Shown piece after piece: positions 7,549 through 15,370 of a stretch of DNA of 29,259 nt; within the stretch, counting starts at the first letter, position 1; each line of letters opens with the position of its first letter. The notes below the pieces were generated by a model. That model did not search any database, was not told the origin of the DNA, and was given only the letters and a program-made list of their open reading frames with translations. Source of the stretch: Geothermovivens sp964644845 (GTDB lineage Bacteria > Zhuqueibacterota > Zhuqueibacteria > Oleimicrobiales > Geothermoviventaceae); NCBI GenBank assembly GCA_964644845.1, contig CAZXXS010000069.1, positions 1-29,259 on the forward strand, written 5' to 3'. The position numbers and the translations under genes were made by a program.

Positions 7549-9009
7549 GTGACCACCGCACAGCCTGACAAGCTGATCCTCGTCGTCGAGCCGGATCCGC
7601 TGGTGGCCTCCAGGTTGGAGGATCTGTTCCGCTCTCAGGGTTGGGCGGTAGAAGTTCGACACGACGCCCGCCGAACGCGCGAGTTTCTGCACGCCAGGCG
7701 CCCCGACCTTGTTGTGCTCGAACCTTTGCTGCCTGACGAGTACGGTTTAGCCCTTGTCAAGGAGTTGAAGAATCACCCGAAGTGGGGATTTGTGCCAACG
7801 CTCGTTCTCAGCGAGGACATCGAACCAGAAGCACGGCTTCGCGCTCTGAAAGCCGGCGCCTTGGACTACATGACGAAACCGTACGAACGCGAGGAACTCC
7901 TTTTCCGCGTCCGAAATCTCTTGCAGCTTGCCGGAGAGGAGAAAACAGCTGCGGCGCAAAAGAGAGTTTCCCCGGAACAGAGGTTGCTGTCGGCCCTGAT
8001 CGATCGGCAAATTCAGCAGCTTGTACCCGCCGTGGACCGAAATGCTCGCTACGGGTACTCGGTGGCTGAGGCGCAGCAGCTTCTGGACGACGCTCAGCCG
8101 GGTGACGAATTGGATTTGCTCGACGAGCTGGCCAGCCGAGGGAAGTTGGACAGGCAGTTTTATGACGTTGTCCATCTGTGCCCGACCTGCGGCTGGCACG
8201 ACCTGAATTTCCGCGAAGTGTGCCCTGCGTGTGAGTCACCAAACATCAAGGTGCAGCAACTGGTGCGACACGTGACCTGCGGTCACGTAGCACCACGCTC
8301 GGAGTTCTCGGAGCCTGGACGGCGCTGCCCCAAATGTGGACGCGAAGCCGAACCTGAGGCGCTTGTTCCGGCGGGTGTGCGCTTTACCTGCAACCAGTGT
8401 CACAACACATTTGCAGAGCCGATTGTCATTTGTCGTTGTTTGAATTGTGGTGAACTGCAGGACGTTGACGCCCTCGAAACCCGGATCATCTGGTCTTACC
8501 GTTTGCACCCGGTTGAGGAAGAGACGCCGCCACGCAGGCGAGTCGTGGAACCGAGCGTTCTGCGGCCTCTGATTCGCGGGGATGTCGCTGTGTTGAACGA
8601 ACAGGAGACCCTAAACAAGCTCGAGCAAACCCTGACCGAAGCGGCCGAAAATGGTACCGATCTTTCTTTGATTCAAATCGCAATTGAGGGGCTTGGAAAG
8701 CTGCGTGTTCGGGTGGGTGAAGAAAAACTCCGGAAACTGCTTGTTGCTGCGGTGTCGCGACTGTTCCGGGTGCTTCGGGCCACCGACTTCCTCGGCTACT
8801 ACGGTTCGTCTGGTTTTTTGCTTGTTCTGCCGAAAACCGACCTCGCCGAAGCCAAAATCCTGGCGGAGCGTGCCTTGGTGTACATGCGGCAGGTCCTGCC
8901 TGGTTTGTTCATTTCGGTCCGGTTGGCGGGTTTCCCGCAGGATGGGCGTTCGGTTGACGAACTTCTGGAAATGCTGGAAGTGGGCATCGAGACAGTGAAC
9001 CTGAACTAA
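7549..9009 (+). CDS. REC-domain regulator with TackOD1-like Cys-rich domain and degenerate GGDEF
   Basis: A 486-residue protein. Residues 8-125 are a receiver domain (LVVEPDPLV acidic patch, S88, K110 in MTKPYE), but the phospho-acceptor position is Glu (E58, VVLEPLLP) instead of Asp. Residues about 135-305 hold a helical part and paired cysteines C211/C214, C225/C228, C244, C260/C263, C281/C284 and C295/C297/C300, in an order resembling the TackOD1 (thaumarchaeal output domain 1) zinc-ribbon region. Residues about 340-480 look like a GGDEF fold, with GSSGF (419-423) in place of GG(D/E)EF, so diguanylate cyclase activity is unlikely. It starts at GTG 7549, 2 nt after the kinase stop. It may be a non-phosphorylated or constitutively 'on' partner of the kinase, working through protein contacts. 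The domain calls are made from reading motifs. Confidence 0.82.
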   Translation: MTTAQPDKLILVVEPDPLVASRLEDLFRSQGWAVEVRHDARRTREFLHARRPDLVVLEPLLPDEYGLALVKELKNHPKWGFVPTLVLSEDIEPEARLRALKAGALDYMTKPYEREELLFRVRNLLQLAGEEKTAAAQKRVSPEQRLLSALIDRQIQQLVPAVDRNARYGYSVAEAQQLLDDAQPGDELDLLDELASRGKLDRQFYDVVHLCPTCGWHDLNFREVCPACESPNIKVQQLVRHVTCGHVAPRSEFSEPGRRCPKCGREAEPEALVPAGVRFTCNQCHNTFAEPIVICRCLNCGELQDVDALETRIIWSYRLHPVEEETPPRRRVVEPSVLRPLIRGDVAVLNEQETLNKLEQTLTEAAENGTDLSLIQIAIEGLGKLRVRVGEEKLRKLLVAAVSRLFRVLRATDFLGYYGSSGFLLVLPKTDLAEAKILAERALVYMRQVLPGLFISVRLAGFPQDGRSVDELLEMLEVGIETVNLN

Positions 9010-9359
9010 CGCAGCTTCTCTCCTCACGTTCCTCACGTTGTAGGTCGCACTCAAGTCAGCGGTCAAGATCTGAGTTTGTTCACAAGCCCGCTTCGTAAAA
9101 GATCTCCCCGAGCCGCATTTTCGCCCTCCATCCCGGAGGGATTGTGGAGGGCATGCTTCTTGTTTTGCAAATGTTGTGGAAGACACAGTGTCGCCTTGGG
9201 GCTCTACCGTTGCGCATTTACTGGGCATCGAGGAGTCAGGCAAAGGGTACGAGTGAAGGGCTTGGGAATACTCCGGTGTAGGGAAGTTGTTCAACAGATT
9301 ACCGGGGGCGTGTAAGGGGGTGAAGTGTGTTGCAGTTGAACCGAAGCGAGGAGGTAGGG
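9010..9359 (+). other. Intergenic region before the HMA gene
   Basis: About 350 nt without a convincing gene. An open frame at 9076-9315 encodes a Cys/Arg-rich peptide with no family resemblance and no ribosome binding site. The stretch holds the terminator at 9123-9166 and must contain the promoter of the HMA gene. No clear sigma-70 boxes or metal-regulator operator can be read here. Confidence 0.5.
9123..9166 (+). terminator. Probable intrinsic terminator after the kinase/regulator pair
   Basis: GCCCTCCA (9123-9130) pairs perfectly with TGGAGGGC (9145-9152), and the loop holds a second TCCC/GGGA stem. A T-rich stretch, CTTCTTGTTTT, follows at 9156-9166. The T-run is interrupted, so efficiency is uncertain. 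The position about 115 nt after the last gene of the operon fits a 3' end. Confidence 0.5.
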
Positions 9360-9740
9360 ATGCGTAGAGGAGTCGTTGTGCTAGCAGTGGCCGCGGTTTT
9401 CGCTCTCGTGATTTCGGGGAGCCTGGTTGCCAAAGACTCGCCGAAGCAGGCGGCTGAAAAAGTCGTCTTGCGCGTGGAAGGAATGACTTGCGCGGGTTGT
9501 GAGGCGAAAGTGGAGAAAGCTCTTGGAAAGGTGAAAGGCGTGCAACATGTCGACGCTGACTACAGGAGCGGCAAGGTTGTGGTGCAGGTGAGCGGGAAGG
9601 TGGACAAGACGATCTTGAGGAAAGCCGTTGACAAAGCGGGTTTCAGGGTTGTGGACAAACCGGGAACGACGAGCCGGAAAGCCAAACACAAGGACTGTAA
9701 GGGGCACGACTGCTGTGGCAAAAGCAAATCCTGTGGCTGA
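9360..9740 (+). CDS. Exported HMA-domain metal-binding protein
   Basis: A 126-residue protein. It has an N-terminal signal peptide (basic MRR, hydrophobic core, probable cleavage near SLVA-KD at about residue 25), then one heavy-metal-associated domain (about 34-100) with the metal site GMTCAGC (C44, C47), and a basic tail rich in Cys and His (HKDCKGHDCCGKSKSCG). HMA domains bind Cu(I), Hg(II) or similar soft metals in a ferredoxin-like fold. With a signal peptide it resembles MerP-type periplasmic carriers more than cytosolic CopZ. The start at ATG 9360 follows GAGGAGG; an upstream TTG at 9327 is in frame but less likely. No transporter or metal regulator lies beside it. The tail may add a second metal site. 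Confidence 0.85.
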   Translation: MRRGVVVLAVAAVFALVISGSLVAKDSPKQAAEKVVLRVEGMTCAGCEAKVEKALGKVKGVQHVDADYRSGKVVVQVSGKVDKTILRKAVDKAGFRVVDKPGTTSRKAKHKDCKGHDCCGKSKSCG

Positions 9741-9873
9741 GTGAGTACATGCGTGGCTCGGAGTCGAGCAAACGCCGTTTCAGTGCTCTGGCGGCGGTTG
9801 TAACCAAAACGCTTTCGACCGCGTTGCTCTGAGTAGCAGTGCGGGAAAATGCCGCAGCTGGGTGATGGGCTCG

Positions 9874-9915
9874 AACCGTTGCTTTCGTTCGCCGAAGGCA
9901 ACGGTTTTTTGTTTT
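9874..9915 (+). terminator. Strong intrinsic terminator after the HMA gene
   Basis: AACCGTTGC (9874-9882) pairs perfectly with GCAACGGTT (9898-9906), and the stem continues inward as TTTCG/CGAAG with one G-T pair and a 5-nt loop. It is followed by TTTTTTGTTTT (9905-9915). This is a textbook rho-independent terminator on the + strand, about 130 nt past the HMA stop codon. It separates that gene from the convergent nhaC gene. Confidence 0.88.
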
Positions 9916-10022
9916 GAGCGTAGGACGTGCTGGTTGGCCTCGAACAGACAGCTTGTGAGTTTTGTTTTGCCTTCTCGGTGTGGGGGAAGACGGACTACGG
10001 AAGTCCGCGGCGGCAAGGTGTG

Positions 10023-11522
10023 TCAAAAACGAACGATGGCAATCAAGATGTAGGTGGCTGCGGCGAGCAAGGCGGCCACTGTGGCGAGAGGGAGCTGGGT
10101 TGTGACGTGGTCCATCAAGTCGGTGCCGGTAGCCAGCGAAGCCAGAATGGTCGTGTCGCTGATTGGAGAACAGTTGTCGCCGTAAACGGAACCGCCCGTG
10201 ACGGCGGCAAAACAGAGCAGAGAGTAGAAAGGATCGGGGTTTACTGAATACGCAAGCGGCATGGCGATGGGTAGAACCACTGCATACGTGCCCCAGGAGG
10301 AACCAGTGGAGAACGCGATGAACATGGTGACGAACAGTAAGATTGCTGGCAAGACGACAGGGTGAATGAGATGGCTGACCGAACGGACCACGTAGTTAGC
10401 AGCACCAACAGCCTCTGACGTCTTACCGAGCGCGACGGCCAGCCCCAGGATGATGGCGCCAATTGTCACACCCTTACAGCCGTTCACGAAACCCTCCATC
10501 ACCTCCCGGAGCGACATCCCTTTCCACAGGGCCAGCAGCATGGCCGAGAGGACCGCAAGCACAAACGCTTCCGAAACACGTAGCGTACCACTGAGGGCGT
10601 AGGGCAAAATGGCCACCCCGAGCAAAACGCCGATGGGTACGTAGAAATCTTCCAGCCCAGGTCGGTAGCCTTGCGGCACCGAAAGTTCCGTGAGTTCGTC
10701 GGAAATCAGCGGCGTTGCGCCGTCTCGGTTCAATTTTCCTGTGGAGCGTGCACGAATCATGGCTCGACGCATCCGGCCACCGTACCAGGGAAGTGCCTCG
10801 ACGCTCAGCAAGAACGTAAAGAGGATGGCGAACAGCGCGTAGAAATTGAGCGGAATAGCCTTGAAGAGGTAAGTGGTGGCGAACTGCTCGGACTGAAAAA
10901 GCGGCGTTGTGCCAGCGATCAGTCCTCCCATGTAGATTGGCCAGACGTTGAACGGCAGCAACGTTGCCACTGGAGAAGCCGTTGAATCCACAATGTACGA
11001 CAGCTCCTCATGGCTCACGTTCTCGCGGTCGGCGATGGGACGGGCCGTGGTGCCTGCCAGCACGGTACTGATGGTTCCGCCTTGGTGGAAAACGAGGCCG
11101 AGCAAGAAAGCGAAAAGCTTGGCCGTGCGCGGCCCCCTCACGAGATGTCTTGCTACCCACTCGGCGAAAGCGGTGGCGCCACCGGTCTTGGTCCAGATGC
11201 CGATTAGCCCGCCGAGACTCCAGAGGTACACCAGCAGGATTTCGCCGAAGCGTTTGCTCCCGATGGCCGGGATCAGGTAAGCTCGGATCACGTTCCACTC
11301 GCCGCTGACGAAACCTCCGGCCACGATCCCGAGGAAGAGCGAAGGGATCACTTCCCTTGTCGCAAAGCAAAGAGCAATGCTCAAAACCGCGGGCAGCAGC
11401 GACCAGAGGCCAAAATCTTTGCCGTCTGGACCCGGCTGCACGAGGTTCGTTTGCGCACGCAGGATAATCAGTCCCGCCACACCCGCGAAGGCGAATATCC
11501 AGCGAGCCGAACGAGAGTTCAT
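10023..11522 (-). CDS. nhaC: Na+/H+ antiporter, NhaC family
   Basis: A 499-residue polytopic membrane protein with about 11-12 hydrophobic segments. Family signatures are clear: HQGGTISTVLAGTTARPIAD, YIVDSTASPVATLLPFNVW and GGSVYGDNCSPISDTTIL, which are conserved in the NhaC/ion-transporter group and include polar residues thought to lie in the cation path. It would exchange Na+ (or another cation) for protons across the inner membrane and help sodium and pH homeostasis. The ATG at 11522 follows a weak GGAG. It lies 74 nt downstream of the symporter gene on the same strand. Some NhaC-like proteins exchange organic ions, so the substrate is not fixed by sequence alone. Confidence 0.85.
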   Translation of the reverse strand: MNSRSARWIFAFAGVAGLIILRAQTNLVQPGPDGKDFGLWSLLPAVLSIALCFATREVIPSLFLGIVAGGFVSGEWNVIRAYLIPAIGSKRFGEILLVYLWSLGGLIGIWTKTGGATAFAEWVARHLVRGPRTAKLFAFLLGLVFHQGGTISTVLAGTTARPIADRENVSHEELSYIVDSTASPVATLLPFNVWPIYMGGLIAGTTPLFQSEQFATTYLFKAIPLNFYALFAILFTFLLSVEALPWYGGRMRRAMIRARSTGKLNRDGATPLISDELTELSVPQGYRPGLEDFYVPIGVLLGVAILPYALSGTLRVSEAFVLAVLSAMLLALWKGMSLREVMEGFVNGCKGVTIGAIILGLAVALGKTSEAVGAANYVVRSVSHLIHPVVLPAILLFVTMFIAFSTGSSWGTYAVVLPIAMPLAYSVNPDPFYSLLCFAAVTGGSVYGDNCSPISDTTILASLATGTDLMDHVTTQLPLATVAALLAAATYILIAIVRF

Positions 11523-11550
11523 CTAGCCAGTTTTCTCCGAACAGGTGCAG

Positions 11551-11586
11551 AAAAGGATGCAGCCCAGAGACAGCGATGCTGGCTGC
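11551..11586 (-). terminator. Possible intrinsic terminator after the symporter gene
   Basis: On the - strand GCAGCC (from 11586) pairs with GGCTGC (to 11559), with an inner CAGC/GCTG stem, and ATCCTTTT follows. The stem is short and the T-run has only four bases, so it may be a weak terminator or pause between the symporter and nhaC genes. Confidence 0.3.
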
Positions 11587-11596
11587 CCACGAGCGC

Positions 11597-12874
11597 TCAG
11601 CCTGCGTCGCTGCTGGGCATTTTCAGTTCGCCCTCAGAGGCGGCTACCACCACTGCCGCGGACGCGTCGCCGGTGATGTTGATCACTGTACGAAACATGT
11701 CCAGAATGCGCTCGACACCAAGGATCAAAGCAATGCCTTCCAGGGGAATGCCAACCTGCTTCAGCACAATCACAAGCATCAGCATGCCGATGCCAGGTGC
11801 TCCAGCTGTCCCGATGGCCGCAAGGGTGGCCGTGAGAACGATCATGAGCTGATCGCCAGCCGTAAGGTGCAAGCCGTAGACCTGTGCAATGAAGAGCGCT
11901 GACACACCCTGGTAAAGTGCCGTTCCGTTCATGTTGATGGTGGCCCCTAACGGCAGCACAAAACTCGCAATGTCCAGCGGCACACCCAGATTCTCTGTGG
12001 TACACTGGATGGTGACTGGCAGAGTGGCGGAACTGGAACTGGTGCTGAAGGCGATCAACTGAGCCTGCTGGATTCCTTTTAGAAATCGCCCGGCTGGCAT
12101 TCCGGCCAGGGCCCTGACAATGGGTGGGTAGACGAAATTCAGAATGGTCAGTCCGAGAATGGTCACCAGGGCATATTTGACGAGCGACACGAGAATGTGA
12201 AAGCCAAAACTGGCGACGACCGAGGCGATCAAGGCGAAGACACCGAAGGGAGCTACTTTGATCACGAGATGCACGATTTGAATCATGATGTCGTTAAGCC
12301 CTTCGAAAAACTGTCGCACGTAGATCACCTTGTCGCTTTGCGAAAGCGAAATGGCGACCCCCACGAGAATCGCGAAGAAGATGATTTGCAACATCTGACC
12401 ATTTGCCAGGCTTTGGGCTGGATTGGTCGGGATGATGTTCAGGAGCGTCTCCGCAACGCTGGGACGTGCTGCTTTGCCGACGGCTGTGTTGAGCTGACCG
12501 GAAAAATTGCTTAGGAGCTGATCCTTCACATCAGGGGGTAGCCCGGCACCGGGTTGCAGCAGATTGGCAAGGAAGAGGCCGAGAGCGATTGAGAAGGCGG
12601 TTGTGACCAAGTAGTAAAAGATGGTTTTGAGCCCGACTCGACCGAGTTTGCGGGGATCGCCCAGACTCGCGGTACCAACGATCAGAGAGGCAAGGACCAG
12701 AGGCACAACGACCAGGCTGATCAGTCGGATGAAAGCTGTGCCAAAAGGCTTGATCCAGGTGTTGATCCAGCTGCCCCAGCTGAAATGGTTGCCGAGCAGG
12801 CCGAAAACAGCGCCAAGGGCCAGACCGAGGAGGATCTGCGTGTGAAGTTCAAGGCGAAAGCGTTTCGAGGCCAT
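11597..12874 (-). CDS. Dicarboxylate/amino acid:cation symporter (DAACS/GltP family)
   Basis: A 425-residue transporter of the glutamate/aspartate:H+ or Na+ symporter family. The serine-rich HP1 tip STSSSSATLP (about 275-283), NMNGTALYQ of TM7, GAPGIGM of HP2, and the TM8 motif LDMFRTVINITGD are all present. The TM8 Arg, which contacts the side-chain carboxylate in GltPh, and the following Asn and Asp are kept, so an acidic substrate such as aspartate, glutamate or a C4-dicarboxylate is likely. The GltPh Asp390 position appears to be Glu. The start is ATG 12874 (MASKRFRLELH); an upstream in-frame start at 12958 adds residues with no family likeness. It follows the ccm genes by about 180 nt. 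Confidence 0.88.
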   Translation of the reverse strand: MASKRFRLELHTQILLGLALGAVFGLLGNHFSWGSWINTWIKPFGTAFIRLISLVVVPLVLASLIVGTASLGDPRKLGRVGLKTIFYYLVTTAFSIALGLFLANLLQPGAGLPPDVKDQLLSNFSGQLNTAVGKAARPSVAETLLNIIPTNPAQSLANGQMLQIIFFAILVGVAISLSQSDKVIYVRQFFEGLNDIMIQIVHLVIKVAPFGVFALIASVVASFGFHILVSLVKYALVTILGLTILNFVYPPIVRALAGMPAGRFLKGIQQAQLIAFSTSSSSATLPVTIQCTTENLGVPLDIASFVLPLGATINMNGTALYQGVSALFIAQVYGLHLTAGDQLMIVLTATLAAIGTAGAPGIGMLMLVIVLKQVGIPLEGIALILGVERILDMFRTVINITGDASAAVVVAASEGELKMPSSDAG

Positions 12875-13058
12875 GTCGGATTCGATTCCTGTCCACCGCG
12901 CGAGGGAAAAACCGTTTGCGTGAACACAGCTGTGCAACAATCCATCCGCCTGTAGCACTGTGGCGAGGAGGGGCTTTGCCTTTCAGCTCCGCGAGCAAGA
13001 GTTCAGAGCCGCAATCCGGTGCGGCCAAAAGCCCGGCGGGATGGAGGTTTGCTGCAGA

Positions 13059-13217
13059 TCAATCTTGCTGAGAATCGTCGCGTTCTTGAAACAGATTCTG
13101 GAGGCTTTGCAGCTCGGTTTCGAGCCGACTTTGCCTGCGGAAGATCGACAGCATGTAAATGGCCAGCGCAATCCAGATCAAGAGGTACGCCGTAAAGAGA
13201 AATCCGAGATGAGACAT
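13059..13217 (-). CDS. ccmD: CcmD-like small membrane protein
   Basis: A 52-codon gene. ATG 13217 is preceded by GGAG with good spacing. The product has one N-terminal membrane helix (about residues 5-24: FLFTAYLLIWIALAIYMLSI) followed by a basic, then charged, heptad-like helix (RRQSRLETELQSLQ). This is the size and layout of CcmD, which holds holo-CcmE in the CcmABCD haem-handover complex. It lies 70 nt after ccmC, the usual place for ccmD. CcmD sequences are poorly conserved, so the call rests on topology, size and position. A longer overlapping frame at 12983-13171 is a shadow. Confidence 0.75.
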   Translation of the reverse strand: MSHLGFLFTAYLLIWIALAIYMLSIFRRQSRLETELQSLQNLFQERDDSQQD

Positions 13218-13287
13218 GAGTTGCTCCAACAGTTACGTTTCCGAGCTCCGAGCATGTTACTGCAATGCATTCGAATTGCTGTTGTGT

Positions 13288-13983
13288 TCAGCGGTTGGCC
13301 TCAAGGTGCAGCTGCCGCACCGCGCGGTTTACTTTTTCCAGCCGAATTCGCAGATGCAGGAGCGTGACGTAGAGCACCAGAAAAGCCCCCAGCGCGATGA
13401 ACAACGACGTCAGCATCTGTGGTGCCAGGCCGCTGCCGCCCCCGCCGGCGATGACAGGCTTCGGGTGGAGCGTCCGCCACAGGCGAATGGAAGCGTAGAC
13501 GATTGGCACATCCAGGAAGCCGATGATGCCGAACACAGCTGCAAAGCGGGCGCTCTTTTCCTCCTCGCCCGCGTAGGCACGCAGCATCAAGTACGCGATG
13601 TAGATCAGCCAGAGAATCAGGAAACTTGTGAGACGGGGATCCCAGGTCCAGTACGTGTTCCACACTGGTCGAGCCCACAAGGGGCCGGTCAACAAAACGA
13701 GTGTGGAGAAGACAACACCGATTTCCGCTGAACTTGCGGCCAGGATGTCCCACTTGACGGCTTTTGTCGCCAGGTACGCGATGCTGGCCACGAAAACGAC
13801 AAAAAAGGCCAGGAACCCGATCCACGCGGACGCCACGTGGAAGTAGAAAATTCTTTGAATGTCGCCCATGGTGCGCTCGGTTGGGGCGTACAAAAACGCG
13901 GCGTAGAGGGCCACAGCAATGGTTGCACTTGTCAGGCCCCAAAGAATCCAGTCCGTCGGACTGAGTCGACCATTTTTCTTCAC
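13288..13983 (-). CDS. ccmC: CcmC haem-handling protein
   Basis: A 231-residue protein with six predicted membrane helices. The tryptophan-rich WWD motif (WNTYWTWDPRLTSF, about residues 107-120) is intact. Two conserved His in periplasmic loops, in IFYFHVASAW (about residue 49) and TLHPKP (about 172), are the usual axial haem ligands. CcmC loads haem onto CcmE in the cytochrome c maturation System I. It starts 3 nt after the end of ccmB and precedes ccmD. The C-terminal loop carries a Gly-rich stretch (AGGGGSGL), probably a flexible periplasmic loop. Confidence 0.93.
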   Translation of the reverse strand: MKKNGRLSPTDWILWGLTSATIAVALYAAFLYAPTERTMGDIQRIFYFHVASAWIGFLAFFVVFVASIAYLATKAVKWDILAASSAEIGVVFSTLVLLTGPLWARPVWNTYWTWDPRLTSFLILWLIYIAYLMLRAYAGEEEKSARFAAVFGIIGFLDVPIVYASIRLWRTLHPKPVIAGGGGSGLAPQMLTSLFIALGAFLVLYVTLLHLRIRLEKVNRAVRQLHLEANR

Positions 13984-13986
13984 GAC

Positions 13987-14664
13987 TTACTCCTCCACGA
14001 TGAACTCGAAAGTGAGTGAAGAAGCGGCAAGAAAAAGCAAGTCAAAAGCAAGAAGCAATTTGACCCAGCTGGCTACCTGGGCCAGATCGTCGCCCCGAAG
14101 CAGAGGGCCGGTGCTCTTTACGGTTGCGACGAGAACCGGAACGGCCACGGGAAACAGCAAGACCGGGAGCAAAACTTCACGAGCCTTGGTGTTCGCAGAG
14201 ATCGCGGACAGAAGTGTGCCTACGGCTACGAATCCTAGAGTCCCGAGGAAGAAAACGAGCCCCAGGCCAAGCAGATTCATGCTTGGTGGCAGGTTGTAAA
14301 ACACGACGAAAATTGGGAATGTAACTGCTTCGATGAGCAACATGAAGGTAACGTTACCCAGAACCTTGCCGAAGTAGATTGTGCTCCGTTCGACCGGACA
14401 CAGGAGCAGGCCTTGCAGTCCCCCGCGATCAATTTCGAAGGAAAAGGAACGACTGATGCCCAGAAGCCCGGAAAACGTAAATGCAGCCCACAGCACACCC
14501 GGACTTACCTCGACTACAGCAGGCGAGCCGGGTTCAAACACGAAGTTGAAAATGATCACGATGGTCAGGCAGAAAGTGAACATGGTGCTGAGGGACTGCC
14601 GGGTCCGAAACTCCAGCAGGACGTCCTTCCAGTAAACCGCTGCGATGCCTGAAAAGTAGCTCAT
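13987..14664 (-). CDS. ccmB: CcmB, membrane subunit of the haem exporter-like ABC complex
   Basis: A 225-residue protein with six hydrophobic segments. CcmB hallmarks include the N-terminal cytoplasmic WKDVLLEFRTRQ, SFEIDRGGLQGLLLCPVER after the second helix, and LLPVLLFPVAVPVL near residue 175. It pairs with CcmA and releases holo-CcmE from the CcmCDE complex using ATP hydrolysis. Its ATG overlaps the ccmA stop by 4 nt, and ccmC begins 3 nt after its own stop, so the genes are tightly coupled. Confidence 0.92.
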   Translation of the reverse strand: MSYFSGIAAVYWKDVLLEFRTRQSLSTMFTFCLTIVIIFNFVFEPGSPAVVEVSPGVLWAAFTFSGLLGISRSFSFEIDRGGLQGLLLCPVERSTIYFGKVLGNVTFMLLIEAVTFPIFVVFYNLPPSMNLLGLGLVFFLGTLGFVAVGTLLSAISANTKAREVLLPVLLFPVAVPVLVATVKSTGPLLRGDDLAQVASWVKLLLAFDLLFLAASSLTFEFIVEE

Positions 14665-15368
14665 GGTTGCTGAACCTTGCGTCCGGTTTCGTACGCGGTC
14701 ACGATGGACTGCGCGGAGAACGCGTCAGCGGGGCCTTCATCGATCACACGCCCGGAGACGAGCAGAAGAACACGAGTCGCGATCTTCAGACCGTGGTCGA
14801 CGTCGTGCGTTACAAGCAGCACCGTTCCCCCTGTTCGCGTGAAGTTCCTCACCAGGTCGTCGAGAAAAAGTGAAGCCTGGCGGTCGAGACCGGTGTAAGG
14901 TTCGTCCAGAATCAGGACCCTCGGGTTGTGGAGTGTCGCGCGCGCCAGAGCAAGGCGCTGCTGCATGCCGCGGGAGAAATGACGTACCGGCTCGTGCTCG
15001 CGCCCGCCAAGCCCAACCTGCGAAAGCCGGTTGATCAGCTCCGACTCCTTCAGATGCAGGCCAAACATCCTGGCGAAGAAACGCAAGTTTTCGACGGCTG
15101 TGAGGTCGTCGTAGAGGTAAGTAAGGTGGCCCACAACACCCGTGCATGCACGTGCTTGTGCTGCCTCAGAGGCAAGTGAATGACCGCACAGGGTCACGGT
15201 CCCGGCCGTTGGTTTGGCCTGACCTGCCAGGATCCGGACGAGCGTCGATTTACCAGCGCCGTTCGGCCCAAACACGCCGAGAATCTCACCGGATTCCGCT
15301 GTCAGATTGACACCTCGCAGGGCGTACCGGGTACCGTAGATCTTCGTCAGGCCCTTCGCCTGGATCAT
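14661..15368 (-). CDS. ccmA: CcmA, ATPase of the CcmAB(CD) complex
   Basis: A 235-residue ABC ATPase. Walker A is GPNGAGKST (about residues 34-42), the signature is FSRGMQQRLALARA (about 129-142), Walker B is VLILDEPYTGLD (about 149-160) and the switch His is in VTHD (about 186). The signature LSGGQ is changed to FSRGM, as in many CcmA-like proteins. It powers release of haem-loaded CcmE. It overlaps ccmB by 4 nt and begins 2 nt after the upstream gene's stop. Confidence 0.92.
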   Translation of the reverse strand: MIQAKGLTKIYGTRYALRGVNLTAESGEILGVFGPNGAGKSTLVRILAGQAKPTAGTVTLCGHSLASEAAQARACTGVVGHLTYLYDDLTAVENLRFFARMFGLHLKESELINRLSQVGLGGREHEPVRHFSRGMQQRLALARATLHNPRVLILDEPYTGLDRQASLFLDDLVRNFTRTGGTVLLVTHDVDHGLKIATRVLLLVSGRVIDEGPADAFSAQSIVTAYETGRKVQQP

Positions 15369-15370
15369 TT

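Noticed and set aside
9076..9315. 79-residue + strand open frame
   Set aside because: No ribosome binding site, no family resemblance, Cys/Arg-biased composition, and it spans a probable terminator.
9991..10007. CGGACT/AGTCCG hairpin as a terminator for nhaC on the - strand
   Set aside because: Six-base stem followed by a C-rich run with few T; too weak to call.
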